NCBI RefSeq assembly: GCF_000428745.1
Contig: NZ_KE386795.1
Span: forward strand, 84,692 to 148,691
Source: Veillonella magna DSM 19857
GTDB lineage: Bacteria; Bacillota; Negativicutes; Veillonellales; Veillonellaceae
Length of the DNA stretch: 64,000 nt
Direction of reading: 5' to 3'
Part shown: positions 28,249-37,017 of the stretch, piece after piece
Numbering within the stretch: position 1 is the stretch's first letter
Layout: every line of letters begins with the position of its first letter
Notes under the pieces: model-generated
What the model was told of the DNA's origin: nothing
Seen by the model: only the letters and a program-made list of their open reading frames with translations
Databases searched by the model: none
Made by a program: the position numbers and the translations under genes

Positions 28249-29210
28249 TACTAGTAACAGGCGGGGCCGGATTTATTGGCAGCAATATAGTAAAAGAATT
28301 AAATAATCGCGGCCGTAATGATATTTTGATTGTTGATGATTTAACAGACGGACGAAAAATCAGAAATTTGCAGATGTTGGATTTCTATGATTATGTGGAT
28401 TGTCTTGATTTTGATGAAGCGGTTGCCAATGGGGCGCTAGATGTAGGCCCGCTAGAAGTTATTTTTCATCAAGGGGCCTGTGCGGATACAATGAATTATG
28501 ACGGCCGCTATATGATGAAGAATAATTTTGAAGGAACGAAAAATTTATTCCATTTTGCCCAAGAGCATCGAATTCCGTTTATTTACGCATCATCTGCATC
28601 TACTTACGGTCATGGAAATAAAGGCTTCCGCGAGGAAGCAGCTTGTGAAGAAGCATTGAATCCTTATGCGTATTCTAAATTATTTTTCGACCGCTACGTT
28701 CGCCGATTTAAGGATTCCTTACAATCACAGGTGGTAGGATTACGGTATTTTAATGTTTTCGGCCCTAATGAAAATCACAAAGATAAGATGGCATCATTAG
28801 TACGTCAAATGTTTTATAAATTGCAAGAAACCGATGAAATAACTCTGTTTGAAGGCACGGATGGTTATGGTGACGGTGAACAGGTACGTGATTTTATTTA
28901 TGTAAAGGACGTAGTTAATGTCAATTTGTTTTTCTGGGAACATCCGGAATTGAGCGGAATTTACAACTGCGGAACCGGTGAAGCAAAAAGCTTCAATCGA
29001 TTCATGAAGGCGGTAATAGCCTATGCGGGTAAGGGTGCTATTCGTTATATTCCGTTCCCGGAGGTATTAAAGGGAAAATATCAAAGCTTTACAGAAGCAG
29101 ATACGACCAAATTGTTGGCAGCCGGATATGATAAAGGCTTTACGCCACTGGAAGAAGCGGTAGCCGAATATTGCGAGTTATTGGATCATAATGAAGGATA
29201 CCTGCGTTAG
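28245..29210 (+). CDS. hldD: ADP-L-glycero-D-manno-heptose 6-epimerase
   Basis: HldD inverts C6 of ADP-heptose to give the L,D form used by heptosyltransferases. The 321-residue short-chain dehydrogenase has the Rossmann motif TGGAGFIGSN at 5-14, the NADP-type region after beta2, the family segment HQGACADTMNYDGRYMMKNN near 77-96, and the YxxxK pair (YAYSK near 143). It is joined to hldE by an ATGA overlap. Confidence 0.96.
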   Translation: MILVTGGAGFIGSNIVKELNNRGRNDILIVDDLTDGRKIRNLQMLDFYDYVDCLDFDEAVANGALDVGPLEVIFHQGACADTMNYDGRYMMKNNFEGTKNLFHFAQEHRIPFIYASSASTYGHGNKGFREEAACEEALNPYAYSKLFFDRYVRRFKDSLQSQVVGLRYFNVFGPNENHKDKMASLVRQMFYKLQETDEITLFEGTDGYGDGEQVRDFIYVKDVVNVNLFFWEHPELSGIYNCGTGEAKSFNRFMKAVIAYAGKGAIRYIPFPEVLKGKYQSFTEADTTKLLAAGYDKGFTPLEEAVAEYCELLDHNEGYLR

Positions 29211-29265
29211 CGAACTGGTGTATAAACATTAGTGTAGTATGTGGGATGAAAGAGGGAGGACAGTC

Positions 29266-29787
29266 GTGAGAAAAACACTTTTTCTCGATCGTGACGGAAT
29301 TATTAATGTAGATGTCCACTATTTACATCGCATTGAGGATATGAAATTTATACAGGGCGCAATAAAAGCGCTGAAGGTAGCGGTCGAGGCCGGTTATCAA
29401 TTAATTGTTATTACCAATCAAAGTGGTGTGGCGCGGGGTTATTATACGGAAGACGATGTTAAAAACTTGCACCGGTATATGGGAGATCAACTGGCTGCTG
29501 CGGGAGCACCAATCACAGCATTCTATTATTGTCCACATCATGAAAAAGGAGTAGTACCGGCGTATACAAAATCTTGTGAATGCCGTAAGCCACGCCCCGG
29601 TTTAGTGTTACAGGCGGTGCGTGAGCATCAGGTGGATGTGGCGCACAGCTTTATGATTGGTGATAAACCTAGCGACGTTGCTACTGCTGAGGCGGCCGGT
29701 ATGGACGGATACTTGTTTAAAGGTATCGATTTAGCGGATTTCTTGCTCCCCATTTTAGCGAAAAGAGGATACGATGAAAGCGTATAA
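29266..29787 (+). CDS. gmhB: D-glycero-D-manno-heptose-1,7-bisphosphate 7-phosphatase
   Basis: GmhB removes the 7-phosphate between the two HldE reactions. This 173-residue HAD phosphatase has FLDRDGIINVD at the N terminus, ITNQSGVARG near 48, a zinc loop with CPHH...CECRKP (about 96-114) and GDKPSDV near 137. The start is taken as GTG 29266, 6 bases after GGAGG; an ATG at 29239 has no ribosome site. It overlaps the next gene by 14 bp. Confidence 0.94.
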   Translation: MRKTLFLDRDGIINVDVHYLHRIEDMKFIQGAIKALKVAVEAGYQLIVITNQSGVARGYYTEDDVKNLHRYMGDQLAAAGAPITAFYYCPHHEKGVVPAYTKSCECRKPRPGLVLQAVREHQVDVAHSFMIGDKPSDVATAEAAGMDGYLFKGIDLADFLLPILAKRGYDESV

Positions 29788-30805
29788 ACGAATTTTAATT
29801 ATAAAAATGAGTTCTCTCGGTGATGTAATTCACGCATTACCCACATTGTATGCTATTCGCAAAAATTGGCCGGACGCTCATATTACGTGGGCAGTGCATG
29901 AACAATTCAGTCAAGTCTTGCCTGGCAAACCATGGATAGATGAAATTATATACATTGATAAAAAGAAACTCACATCCTTGCCGTATCTGTGGCAGTTGCG
30001 AAAAGAGTTACACCGTCGTAAGTTTGATATGTGTTTGGATTTACAATGTTTAGCAAAAAGCGCTTTGGTTGCTTGGTTGTCGGGAGCGAAGGAGCATTAT
30101 GGCTATTGGGAATTGCGCGAAGGTAGCGGTTTGATTAATACAGCATTGGTAGGGCCTCATAAAATGGGGCATGTGATTGAGCGTTATCTGGATACCGTAC
30201 GTGTCTTAGGAGGTACGGTAGATAAGGTAGAATTCCCATTGCGCCGAGATCCAAAAGAGGCTGATGCAGTAAATACACTGTTGCAGATGGACGGTATGCC
30301 GAAAGGCATGCCTTACATCGTTGTAGCTCCGGGGGCACGCTGGGCAGTTAAGGAGTGGCCTTCTGAGAATTATGGGCTTTTGTGTAAGCGCTGGGCAGAA
30401 AAAGGAATGTATACGGTGATTGTAGGTTCCTCGGCGGAAAAGGCAAAGGCCATGTCTATTAGGGATATCGCGGGTACAACGTATTGTATTGATATGACGG
30501 GGAAAACTACATTACAGGGACTAATAGAACTTATAGCCGGCGCCTCTATGTATGTGAGTGCCGACACGGGACCGTTACATATAGCCAATGCGCTGAAAGT
30601 TCCGTTGCTTGCTCTGTTTGGTCCCACTTCGCCGCAGAGAACGGGACCGTACGGCGGTGCACATGTGCATTGTCTTATTTCTCCTACCAGTAAAGCAACC
30701 CCGGAGCATCCCTTGGTAGATGATCCGGAATGTATAAAACAAATTACGGTAGATGATGTGTGGTCGATCTATGAGGAGGTGTCAAACCATGGAATTAAAC
30801 CATAA
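29774..30805 (+). CDS. waaC: Lipopolysaccharide heptosyltransferase I-like (GT9)
   Basis: This GT9 enzyme would transfer the first L,D-heptose from ADP-heptose to Kdo of lipid A. The 343-residue protein has the N-terminal RILIIKMSSLGDVIHALP, where the Asp is catalytic in the family, the middle LDLQCLAKSALVAWLSGA and the C-terminal ADTGPLHIANAL...LFGPTSPQRTGPYG. The order after gmhB and before a second GT9 fits WaaC then WaaF. Which paralogue acts first is inferred from similarity and order. Confidence 0.88.
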   Translation: MKAYKRILIIKMSSLGDVIHALPTLYAIRKNWPDAHITWAVHEQFSQVLPGKPWIDEIIYIDKKKLTSLPYLWQLRKELHRRKFDMCLDLQCLAKSALVAWLSGAKEHYGYWELREGSGLINTALVGPHKMGHVIERYLDTVRVLGGTVDKVEFPLRRDPKEADAVNTLLQMDGMPKGMPYIVVAPGARWAVKEWPSENYGLLCKRWAEKGMYTVIVGSSAEKAKAMSIRDIAGTTYCIDMTGKTTLQGLIELIAGASMYVSADTGPLHIANALKVPLLALFGPTSPQRTGPYGGAHVHCLISPTSKATPEHPLVDDPECIKQITVDDVWSIYEEVSNHGIKP

Positions 30806-31829
30806 GCGCATTGTCGTTACATTTTTGATGCATTTAGGCGATGTGATTTTGACGACCCCTTTTATGTATGTATTACGACAGGCTGCTCCGGATAGTCATA
30901 TTACGTATGTAATGGATGAGAAACTTAAAGATGTTATGCTGTATAACCCGTACATCGATGAAATTATAACGGTTGATAAAAAGGGAAAGGATAACAGTAT
31001 AGGGGCATTATACCGTATTGCGCGAAATATTCATTGCAAAGTGCAGCCGGATGTGGTGATTAATTTACATCCTAACGAGCGAACGTCCTTTTTGGCATGG
31101 GCCATCGGTGCTAAGAAAACCGTGGGGATGAGTCACTTTTTATTTCGTCTGTGGATGACAACGTATACACGATTAGATAGGCGTACGCGTCATGCGGCTG
31201 ATATGTATATCAATGTGTTGGAGCAACTTAAGGTACCCATTGTGCCGAATAAGGGATTGCAGATTTTTAGTTGTCCGCAGTGGCAGTCTGCGGTAGATGA
31301 TTTATATAAGGCCCAAGGAGTGTCTGCATCAGATACGCTAGTTGGTTTTAATGTAGGAAGCGCAGTGCCGGAAAAACGTTGGCCTAAGGAGCGCTTTGCA
31401 GCAATTGCCGATACATTGGCTGATGAAGGCTATGTACCGGTATTCTTCGGGGGACCTATGGACGAAGAAATGGTGTCGGAGGTAGTTGCCGGTATGTCGC
31501 ATACACCGATTGTCATGACAGGTCGCTTGGGATTAGGGGAATTAGCGGAAGCGATTAAGCGTTGCCGTTTGTTCATTACCAATGATTCGGGGCCTATGCA
31601 TGTAGCTGTCAGCCAACAAGTGCCGGTAGTGGCTTTGTATGGTCCGTCAAATCCTAAATTTTACGGGCCGTATACAACGAAGTGTATTGTTCTTGAATCA
31701 ATGACAGACTATGAAATCGGCAAAAGTATGAAGCAGATTATACGCGAAGGAAAGTATAAAGGTCTTAGTGTTATATCTGAGGAGGCTGTTTTGGAGGCAG
31801 CGCATACTTTATTGCAGAAACAGGAATAG
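30789..31829 (+). CDS. Second GT9 heptosyltransferase (WaaF/WaaQ-like)
   Basis: The 346-residue paralogue begins RIVVTFLMHLGDVILTTP and has INLHPNERTSFLAWAIGA near 90, NVGSAVPEKRWP near 182 and NDSGPMHVAVS...LYGPSNPKFYGPY near 260-285. It should add a second heptose to the LPS inner core. Start ATG 30789 follows GAGGAGGTG; an ATG at 30753 lies inside waaC. It overlaps waaC by 17 bp. Assignment as WaaF rather than a branch-heptose transferase is not certain. Confidence 0.85.
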   Translation: MELNHKRIVVTFLMHLGDVILTTPFMYVLRQAAPDSHITYVMDEKLKDVMLYNPYIDEIITVDKKGKDNSIGALYRIARNIHCKVQPDVVINLHPNERTSFLAWAIGAKKTVGMSHFLFRLWMTTYTRLDRRTRHAADMYINVLEQLKVPIVPNKGLQIFSCPQWQSAVDDLYKAQGVSASDTLVGFNVGSAVPEKRWPKERFAAIADTLADEGYVPVFFGGPMDEEMVSEVVAGMSHTPIVMTGRLGLGELAEAIKRCRLFITNDSGPMHVAVSQQVPVVALYGPSNPKFYGPYTTKCIVLESMTDYEIGKSMKQIIREGKYKGLSVISEEAVLEAAHTLLQKQE

Positions 31830-31838
31830 TAGGTAGAT

Positions 31839-32822
31839 ATGGAGTATGTAATATTTGATTTAGAGTGGAATCAGCCGTATGATAATGATATAAGCTTTAT
31901 TAAGCGTACAGGTATGCCTTTGGCCGGTGAAATTATTCAAATCGGAGCGATTAAGTTAGATGCAAAATTTCATCATATAGATAGCTTTAATTGTATCGTG
32001 AAGCCAAAATATTTGAAGCGAATGCATTGTCATGTACAGCGATTAACTCATATCACAAATGAAGATTTGGCGTTGGGGACCGACTTTGTCACAGCATTTC
32101 GACGATTCGATGCATGGTGTGGTGATGATGTGGTGCTACTGACTTGGGGCGTAGATGATATTACGATGTTACGCGATAATTTGCGATTACATAAATTGCC
32201 GGGACAGTTGCGATTGCCATGGTATGATGCTCAATTGTTATATGCACACTTCATGCATGGTAATCAAGAGCAGGTGTCGTTGAAGCGGGCCATGGAAGAA
32301 TTATCTATTTCTTTCGATGATTTAACGGCTCATGATGCATTGCATGATTCTATTTTTACCGGTCGTGTTTGTCAGCAAATACCATTGGCGGAGGGAATGG
32401 CGATTTACGATGAATTGACGCGTGAATCTACACATTCCGTGTACTTCCCGGATCCGTTGGCCTTCTTTATTTATGAAAACTTCGAAGATAAAGAAGAAGG
32501 GTTTCGGTTACCGAAGGTGCATCGCGTGTATTGTCCACACTGCCAGGAACCACTTCAGCTGCGACGCGTGGAGCGCATCGCCAGAGATAAGCAAATGACA
32601 ATCGGTCACTGCAAAAAGCACGGTGATTTTGCCGTATTGTGGCGTGTCAGCAAATATATGGCACGACATAGATTACCGCGGTTTTATATTACAAAGACGA
32701 TAACGGAAGCTCCGCCTTTTATGACGGCGCTATACGAAAAGAAAGCACATATAAACAAAGTAAAGTGGGAACGCTATTTGGCGCGTAAAGCGCAAATGGA
32801 GTCTCAAGGAAAGGAAGGATAG
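31839..32822 (+). CDS. DEDDh 3'-5' exonuclease domain protein
   Basis: The 327-residue protein has an RNase T/DnaQ-type exonuclease fold at the N terminus: FDLEWN near residue 5 (Asp and Glu), RLTHITNED near 68, a middle WGVDD segment near 105 and the HDALHDSIFTG end motif near 165. A C-terminal part with CPHC near 238 and a CKKHGDF sequence may bind zinc. Family members such as KapD trim RNA or DNA ends. It lies 9 bp after the heptosyltransferase and 1 bp before the aminopeptidase. Its substrate is not clear. Confidence 0.82.
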   Translation: MEYVIFDLEWNQPYDNDISFIKRTGMPLAGEIIQIGAIKLDAKFHHIDSFNCIVKPKYLKRMHCHVQRLTHITNEDLALGTDFVTAFRRFDAWCGDDVVLLTWGVDDITMLRDNLRLHKLPGQLRLPWYDAQLLYAHFMHGNQEQVSLKRAMEELSISFDDLTAHDALHDSIFTGRVCQQIPLAEGMAIYDELTRESTHSVYFPDPLAFFIYENFEDKEEGFRLPKVHRVYCPHCQEPLQLRRVERIARDKQMTIGHCKKHGDFAVLWRVSKYMARHRLPRFYITKTITEAPPFMTALYEKKAHINKVKWERYLARKAQMESQGKEG

Positions 32823-32823
32823 T

Positions 32824-34236
32824 ATGGAACGTAAATATGCATGGCATGAATATAACGAACAGGATATGAAGGCGCTTAACACATTATGCGATGAATATAT
32901 GGCCTTTCTTGATGCAGGCAAAACGGAACGGGAATGTGTACAGCAGTCCGTAGCATTGGCAGAAGCCAAAGGATATCGTAATTTAAAAGAGGTATTGGCA
33001 AAGGGAGACACCATTAAAGCAGGTGATAAACTGTATGCGGTGCAGATGAAAAAAGCAGTAGCTCTTTTTAATATCGGAACGGAGCCGATTGAAGACGGCA
33101 TGAATATTTTAGGGGCTCACATTGATTCACCTCGCCTTGATGTAAAACAAAATCCTTTTTACGAAGATAGCAATTTAGCTTTTTTTGATACCCATTACTA
33201 CGGTGGCATAAAAAAATATCATTGGGTAGCTATGCCCTTAGCCTTACATGGGGTGGTTGTCAAGAAAGATGGTACGGTAATTCCGATTTCCATTGGGGAA
33301 AAAGAAACAGATCCGGTATTCTGCGTAACGGATTTGTTACCACATTTAGGTCAGGAGCAAATGGAAAAGAAAGCGGCCAAGGTGATTGAAGGAGAAGCAT
33401 TGGATTTGCTTATTGGCAGTCGTCCGGTAAAGGGAGAGTTGAAAGAAGGCGTAACCAAGTTCTTGCAGGATGTATTCACTAACGAATATGGTTTTGAAGA
33501 GGAAGATTTATTGTCAGCAGAATTGGAAATTGTACCGGCCGGTAAAGCTCGGGAAATGGGTTTCGATCGTAGTATGATTATCGCCTATGGTCAAGACGAT
33601 CGCGTATGTGCATACACTTCTTTAGCGGCTATGCTGGAAGTTGATACGGTAGCGCGCACTAGTTGCACCTTGTTGGTGGATAAAGAAGAGATCGGTTCTG
33701 TTGGGGCGACAGGAATGCAGTCACGATTCTTTGAAAACATCGTAGCTGAATTATTGGAAGGCATGGGTATAACCTCGCCACTGGCCGTACGCCGTGCATT
33801 GGAAAACAGTCGTATGCTTTCTTCCGATGTAAGTGCCGGTTATGACCCGTTGTATGCATCTGCCTTTGAAAAGAAAAATGCGGCATTTCTCGGTAAGGGT
33901 GTTGTATTTAATAAGTTCACCGGAGCACGCGGTAAATCCGGCTCTAATGATGCCAATGCAGAATATATGAGTTTGGTACGTCGTATTATGGACGATAATA
34001 AAGTTACCTTCCAGACAGCCGAATTAGGCCGTGTTGATCTTGGCGGTGGCGGCACTATTGCGTACATCATGGCATTATACGGAATGAATGTTATCGATTG
34101 CGGCGTAGCTGTATTGAGCATGCATGCGCCGTGGGAAGTAACAAGTAAAGCCGACATTTATGAAGCTAAAAAATGCTATGTGGCCTTTTTACAAGCAGCC
34201 GGAAAGGAGTCGGTATTAAATGACCTCTGCAAATAA
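32824..34236 (+). CDS. M18 family aminopeptidase (second, long form)
   Basis: The 470-residue metallopeptidase has GAHIDSPRLDVKQNP near residue 97 with the first metal ligands, DKEEIGSVGATGMQ near 280, SSDVSAGYDP near 338 and SMHAPWE near 435. It resembles the longer bacterial M18 type (about 460 residues) and differs from the 426-residue M18 at 16648. It should cleave N-terminal residues from peptides in the cytoplasm. Its stop overlaps the next gene by 17 bp. Confidence 0.92.
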   Translation: MERKYAWHEYNEQDMKALNTLCDEYMAFLDAGKTERECVQQSVALAEAKGYRNLKEVLAKGDTIKAGDKLYAVQMKKAVALFNIGTEPIEDGMNILGAHIDSPRLDVKQNPFYEDSNLAFFDTHYYGGIKKYHWVAMPLALHGVVVKKDGTVIPISIGEKETDPVFCVTDLLPHLGQEQMEKKAAKVIEGEALDLLIGSRPVKGELKEGVTKFLQDVFTNEYGFEEEDLLSAELEIVPAGKAREMGFDRSMIIAYGQDDRVCAYTSLAAMLEVDTVARTSCTLLVDKEEIGSVGATGMQSRFFENIVAELLEGMGITSPLAVRRALENSRMLSSDVSAGYDPLYASAFEKKNAAFLGKGVVFNKFTGARGKSGSNDANAEYMSLVRRIMDDNKVTFQTAELGRVDLGGGGTIAYIMALYGMNVIDCGVAVLSMHAPWEVTSKADIYEAKKCYVAFLQAAGKESVLNDLCK

Positions 34237-34618
34237 TTTTGCCGGTGCGCCGTTAGCGGTAAACCCTGACAGTCATGATGGACGGAAGCATAAGACAGTA
34301 CATATTGATATATTTGATATTCCGGCGGATGAAGCGGAACAATTTTTAAAGGATCGCGATTTTTGTATTCGCGAGGCTACAAAAGTAATGGAACCGTATT
34401 GCGAACACGTCGCCGTTGATTGTTTAGACCCTGATGAAGGACAGGCCGTCGTAGGGTATTACCATACAGGTGAGGTTTTGATGAGCGTTGTTTTGGATCC
34501 TTTCGAAATTCCCGTTATGAAGGTAGCCTATGAAAGAGGTAAATTGAAAGAATATATCTTGGCTGCCAATGGGCTGACGGAAGATATGATGGTAGAATTG
34601 TCTAAGAAGGAATCATAG
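34220..34618 (+). CDS. Unknown acidic protein
   Basis: I do not recognise this 132-residue soluble protein. It is acidic, with no membrane segment and no obvious enzyme motif. A possible small alpha/beta domain spans about 28-125 (HIDIFDIPADEAEQFL..., EHVAVDCLDPDEGQAVVGYY). AAAGGAG precedes its ATG, and it overlaps the M18 aminopeptidase by 17 bp, so it is very probably a real, co-translated gene. Function unknown. Confidence 0.7.
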   Translation: MTSANNFAGAPLAVNPDSHDGRKHKTVHIDIFDIPADEAEQFLKDRDFCIREATKVMEPYCEHVAVDCLDPDEGQAVVGYYHTGEVLMSVVLDPFEIPVMKVAYERGKLKEYILAANGLTEDMMVELSKKES

Positions 34619-34648
34619 TTCTTAGCGCATAAGAAAAGGAGAGATTGT

Positions 34649-35017
34649 ATGCTGTTTATCGAGTATCCTAAGTGCACTACTTGCCGTAAAGCAAAAAAGT
34701 ATTTAGTGGATAAAGGAATCAACTTTACGGCGCGAGATATAAAGGAAGATAATCCGACTGAGGCGGAAATACGGGAATGGCAACCTAAAAGTGGTAAGGA
34801 GTTAAAAGCGTTCTTTAATACATCCGGACAGATATATCGCAGTGAACAGCTGAAAGATAGATTGCCGTCTATGAATGAAGAAGAAAAAATTTCTTTATTG
34901 GCAGCTAATGGCATGTTGGTGAAGCGTCCGATATTGGTGTTGCCCGATACTGTGCTAGTTGGGTTTAAAGAGGCCGAATGGGAAGCGGCGTTAGTTAGAA
35001 ACGGACTATTGAAATAG
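34649..35017 (+). CDS. ArsC/Spx family thioredoxin-fold protein
   Basis: The 122-residue protein starts LFIEYPKCTTCRKAKKYL, with a CxxC (Cys10 and Cys13), and continues with an ArsC-like fold ending in KRPILVLPDTVLVGFKEAEW. This is the Spx/MgsR/YffB branch. True Spx regulators bind RNA polymerase under thiol stress, while others have no known role. The CxxC and length (118-122) fit, but lack of a clear RNA polymerase-binding signature keeps the call general. It is last gene of the nrdR-to-34649 run. Confidence 0.85.
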   Translation: MLFIEYPKCTTCRKAKKYLVDKGINFTARDIKEDNPTEAEIREWQPKSGKELKAFFNTSGQIYRSEQLKDRLPSMNEEEKISLLAANGMLVKRPILVLPDTVLVGFKEAEWEAALVRNGLLK

Positions 35018-35097
35018 TTGGAGAAACACGCTATAATAAACTCAATCTATCCGTGATGGACGGATATTTGTAGCATAGTAGAAGGGAGTAGTTTCGC

Positions 35098-36075
35098 ATG
35101 TGGAAGAAACGAATTGTAGGTGCCATAGCAACACTTATGGCAGTAGGACTCATTGCAGGATGTGGCGGGAGCCAGGGAACGACGAGCGGAGATAAACAGT
35201 ATAAGGTCGGTGTGGTGCAGTTGGTAGAACATCCGGCACTGGATGCGGCCAACAAAGGGTTCGTTGATGGTTTGAAATCAAAAGGCTTCGATAAGAATGT
35301 AGTATTGGATCAGCAAAATGCACAGGCCGATCAGTCTAATTTGAATAGTATTGCACAGCGATTTGTATCGGATAAGAAGGACTTAGTATTGGCTATTGCT
35401 ACGCCGGCAGCACAGGCGATGGCTAATGCTACAAAGGATATTCCTATATTGGGTACGGCGATTACCGATTATAAAACGGCAAAGCTCGTTCAATCCGATG
35501 AAAAACCGGGTACGAATGTAAGTGGTACTACGGATATGAATCCGATTGAACAACAGGTAGACCTGATTATTAAATTGGTGCCTAATTTAAAAACACTGGG
35601 TACTATTTATACAGCTAGCGAAGTGAATTCGCAATTGCAGGTAGAAAAGATGAAGGCCTATGCAGCTACGAAAGGGATTACTGTGGTAGAAGCTACGGTG
35701 TCTAATGTAAACGATATTCAGCAGGCAGCACAAAATCTTGCGTCGCAAGGCGTACAGGCCATTTACATACCAACGGACAATGTGGTAGCCTCGGCATTTG
35801 CCAATGTAGTTAAAATCACTGATGCAGCAAAAATCCCTGTATTCCCGGCAGAAGAAAACATGGTTAAGGCCGGTGGGGTAGCTATTTATTCGGTAGATTA
35901 TTATAAACTGGGCTTCCAGACCGGTGTGATGGCAGCTAAACTGCTATCCGGGGAAGCAAAGATTTCGGATATGCCAATCGAACGTCAGAAAGAAATGAAG
36001 CTAGTTATTAACAAGGAAGAAGCGGCAAAGCTGGGTATTGCTATTCCGGCTGATTTGGCGCAGGAAGTGAAGTAG
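35098..36075 (+). CDS. ABC transporter substrate-binding lipoprotein (TrpX-like)
   Basis: The 325-residue protein has a lipoprotein signal peptide ending in LIAGCGG (lipidated Cys about 22). A periplasmic-binding fold of the DUF534/TrpX type follows (VGVVQLVEHPALDAANKGF near residue 38, FAEE-like FPAEENMVKAGG near 252). It binds the solute outside the membrane for the permease and ATPase encoded next. In streptococci this family takes up tryptophan; the substrate here is inferred and unproven. No T-box or trp leader was seen upstream. A hairpin lies behind the gene, which may lower expression of the downstream transport genes. Confidence 0.88.
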   Translation: MWKKRIVGAIATLMAVGLIAGCGGSQGTTSGDKQYKVGVVQLVEHPALDAANKGFVDGLKSKGFDKNVVLDQQNAQADQSNLNSIAQRFVSDKKDLVLAIATPAAQAMANATKDIPILGTAITDYKTAKLVQSDEKPGTNVSGTTDMNPIEQQVDLIIKLVPNLKTLGTIYTASEVNSQLQVEKMKAYAATKGITVVEATVSNVNDIQQAAQNLASQGVQAIYIPTDNVVASAFANVVKITDAAKIPVFPAEENMVKAGGVAIYSVDYYKLGFQTGVMAAKLLSGEAKISDMPIERQKEMKLVINKEEAAKLGIAIPADLAQEVK

Positions 36076-36090
36076 GTTTGTAACAAGCAG

Positions 36091-36120
36091 GAAAAGGGCA
36101 TCTGATGCCCTTTTCTTTTT
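36091..36120 (+). terminator. Intra-operon terminator-like hairpin
   Basis: An 11-bp stem (36091-36101 with 36105-36115) is followed by TTTTT. It lies between the binding-protein gene and the permease gene, which would explain higher expression of the binding protein. Confidence 0.85.
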
Positions 36121-36136
36121 TAACCGGGAGGAAATT

Positions 36137-37006
36137 ATGACAGATTTAATTATTGCCACATTGGGGCAGGGATTGTTGTGGTCCCTCTTAGCCATTGGTG
36201 TATTTATAACATTCCGCGTACTTGATATTGCTGATTTGACGGTAGAAGGAAGTTTTCCTTTAGGAGCAGCCATTTCGGCTACGCTTATCGTTGAAGGCGT
36301 AGATCCCGTGGTATCAATTTTAGCCGCTGCCATCGGGGGAATGATTGCCGGTGCTGTTACGGGATGGATTCATACAAAATTAAAGATTCCCGCATTGTTG
36401 GCAGGGATTTTAACGATGATTGCCCTATATTCTATTAACTTACGTGTTATGGGTAAAGCCAATGTATCCTTATTGCGAATGGACACCATTTATACGTTCT
36501 TTGAAAAGCTGAGCTTCATGCACACATGGGCATTGGCGTTGGTAGGTTTATTGGTAGCTGTTGTTACCTGCGTTGTATTGTTCTGGTTCTTCGGCACGGA
36601 AATAGGAGCTTGTCTGCGAGCAACCGGCGTAAATCCTCAAATGATTCGTGCGCAGGGGGTTAATACCGATACCATGATTGTGTTAGGCCTTCTTCTTTCC
36701 AACGGTTTTGTCGCTGTTTCCGGTGCTTTAATTGCACAGGGGAATGGCTTTGCCGATGTCGGTATGGGGGTAGGTACCATCGTAATCGGCTTGGCATCGG
36801 TAATTATTGGTGAGGTTCTTTTTGGAACCCGTTCTTTCGTATCGAACCTGATTTCCGTTGTACTGGGTTCTATCGTGTATCGTATTGTTATTGCCGTAGT
36901 GTTGTATCTCGGTATGCCACCAAATGATTTGAAATTATTTACAGCTGTATTGGTAGCTATTGCCTTGTCGTTACCGACATTGAAGGCAAAATGGCAGAGT
37001 CGCTAA
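36137..37006 (+). CDS. ABC transporter permease (TrpY-like)
   Basis: The 289-residue protein has about eight hydrophobic segments and the branched-chain amino acid permease-type (BPD_transp_2) pattern: LLWSLLAIGVFITFRVLDIADLTVEG near the start and the EAA-like loop near 175-200 (GAC...GVNPQMIRAQGVNTD). It forms the membrane channel with the ATPase encoded 11 bp downstream. The ribosome site is GGGAGGAAA. Confidence 0.88.
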   Translation: MTDLIIATLGQGLLWSLLAIGVFITFRVLDIADLTVEGSFPLGAAISATLIVEGVDPVVSILAAAIGGMIAGAVTGWIHTKLKIPALLAGILTMIALYSINLRVMGKANVSLLRMDTIYTFFEKLSFMHTWALALVGLLVAVVTCVVLFWFFGTEIGACLRATGVNPQMIRAQGVNTDTMIVLGLLLSNGFVAVSGALIAQGNGFADVGMGVGTIVIGLASVIIGEVLFGTRSFVSNLISVVLGSIVYRIVIAVVLYLGMPPNDLKLFTAVLVAIALSLPTLKAKWQSR

Positions 37007-37017
37007 GGAGGGGTACC

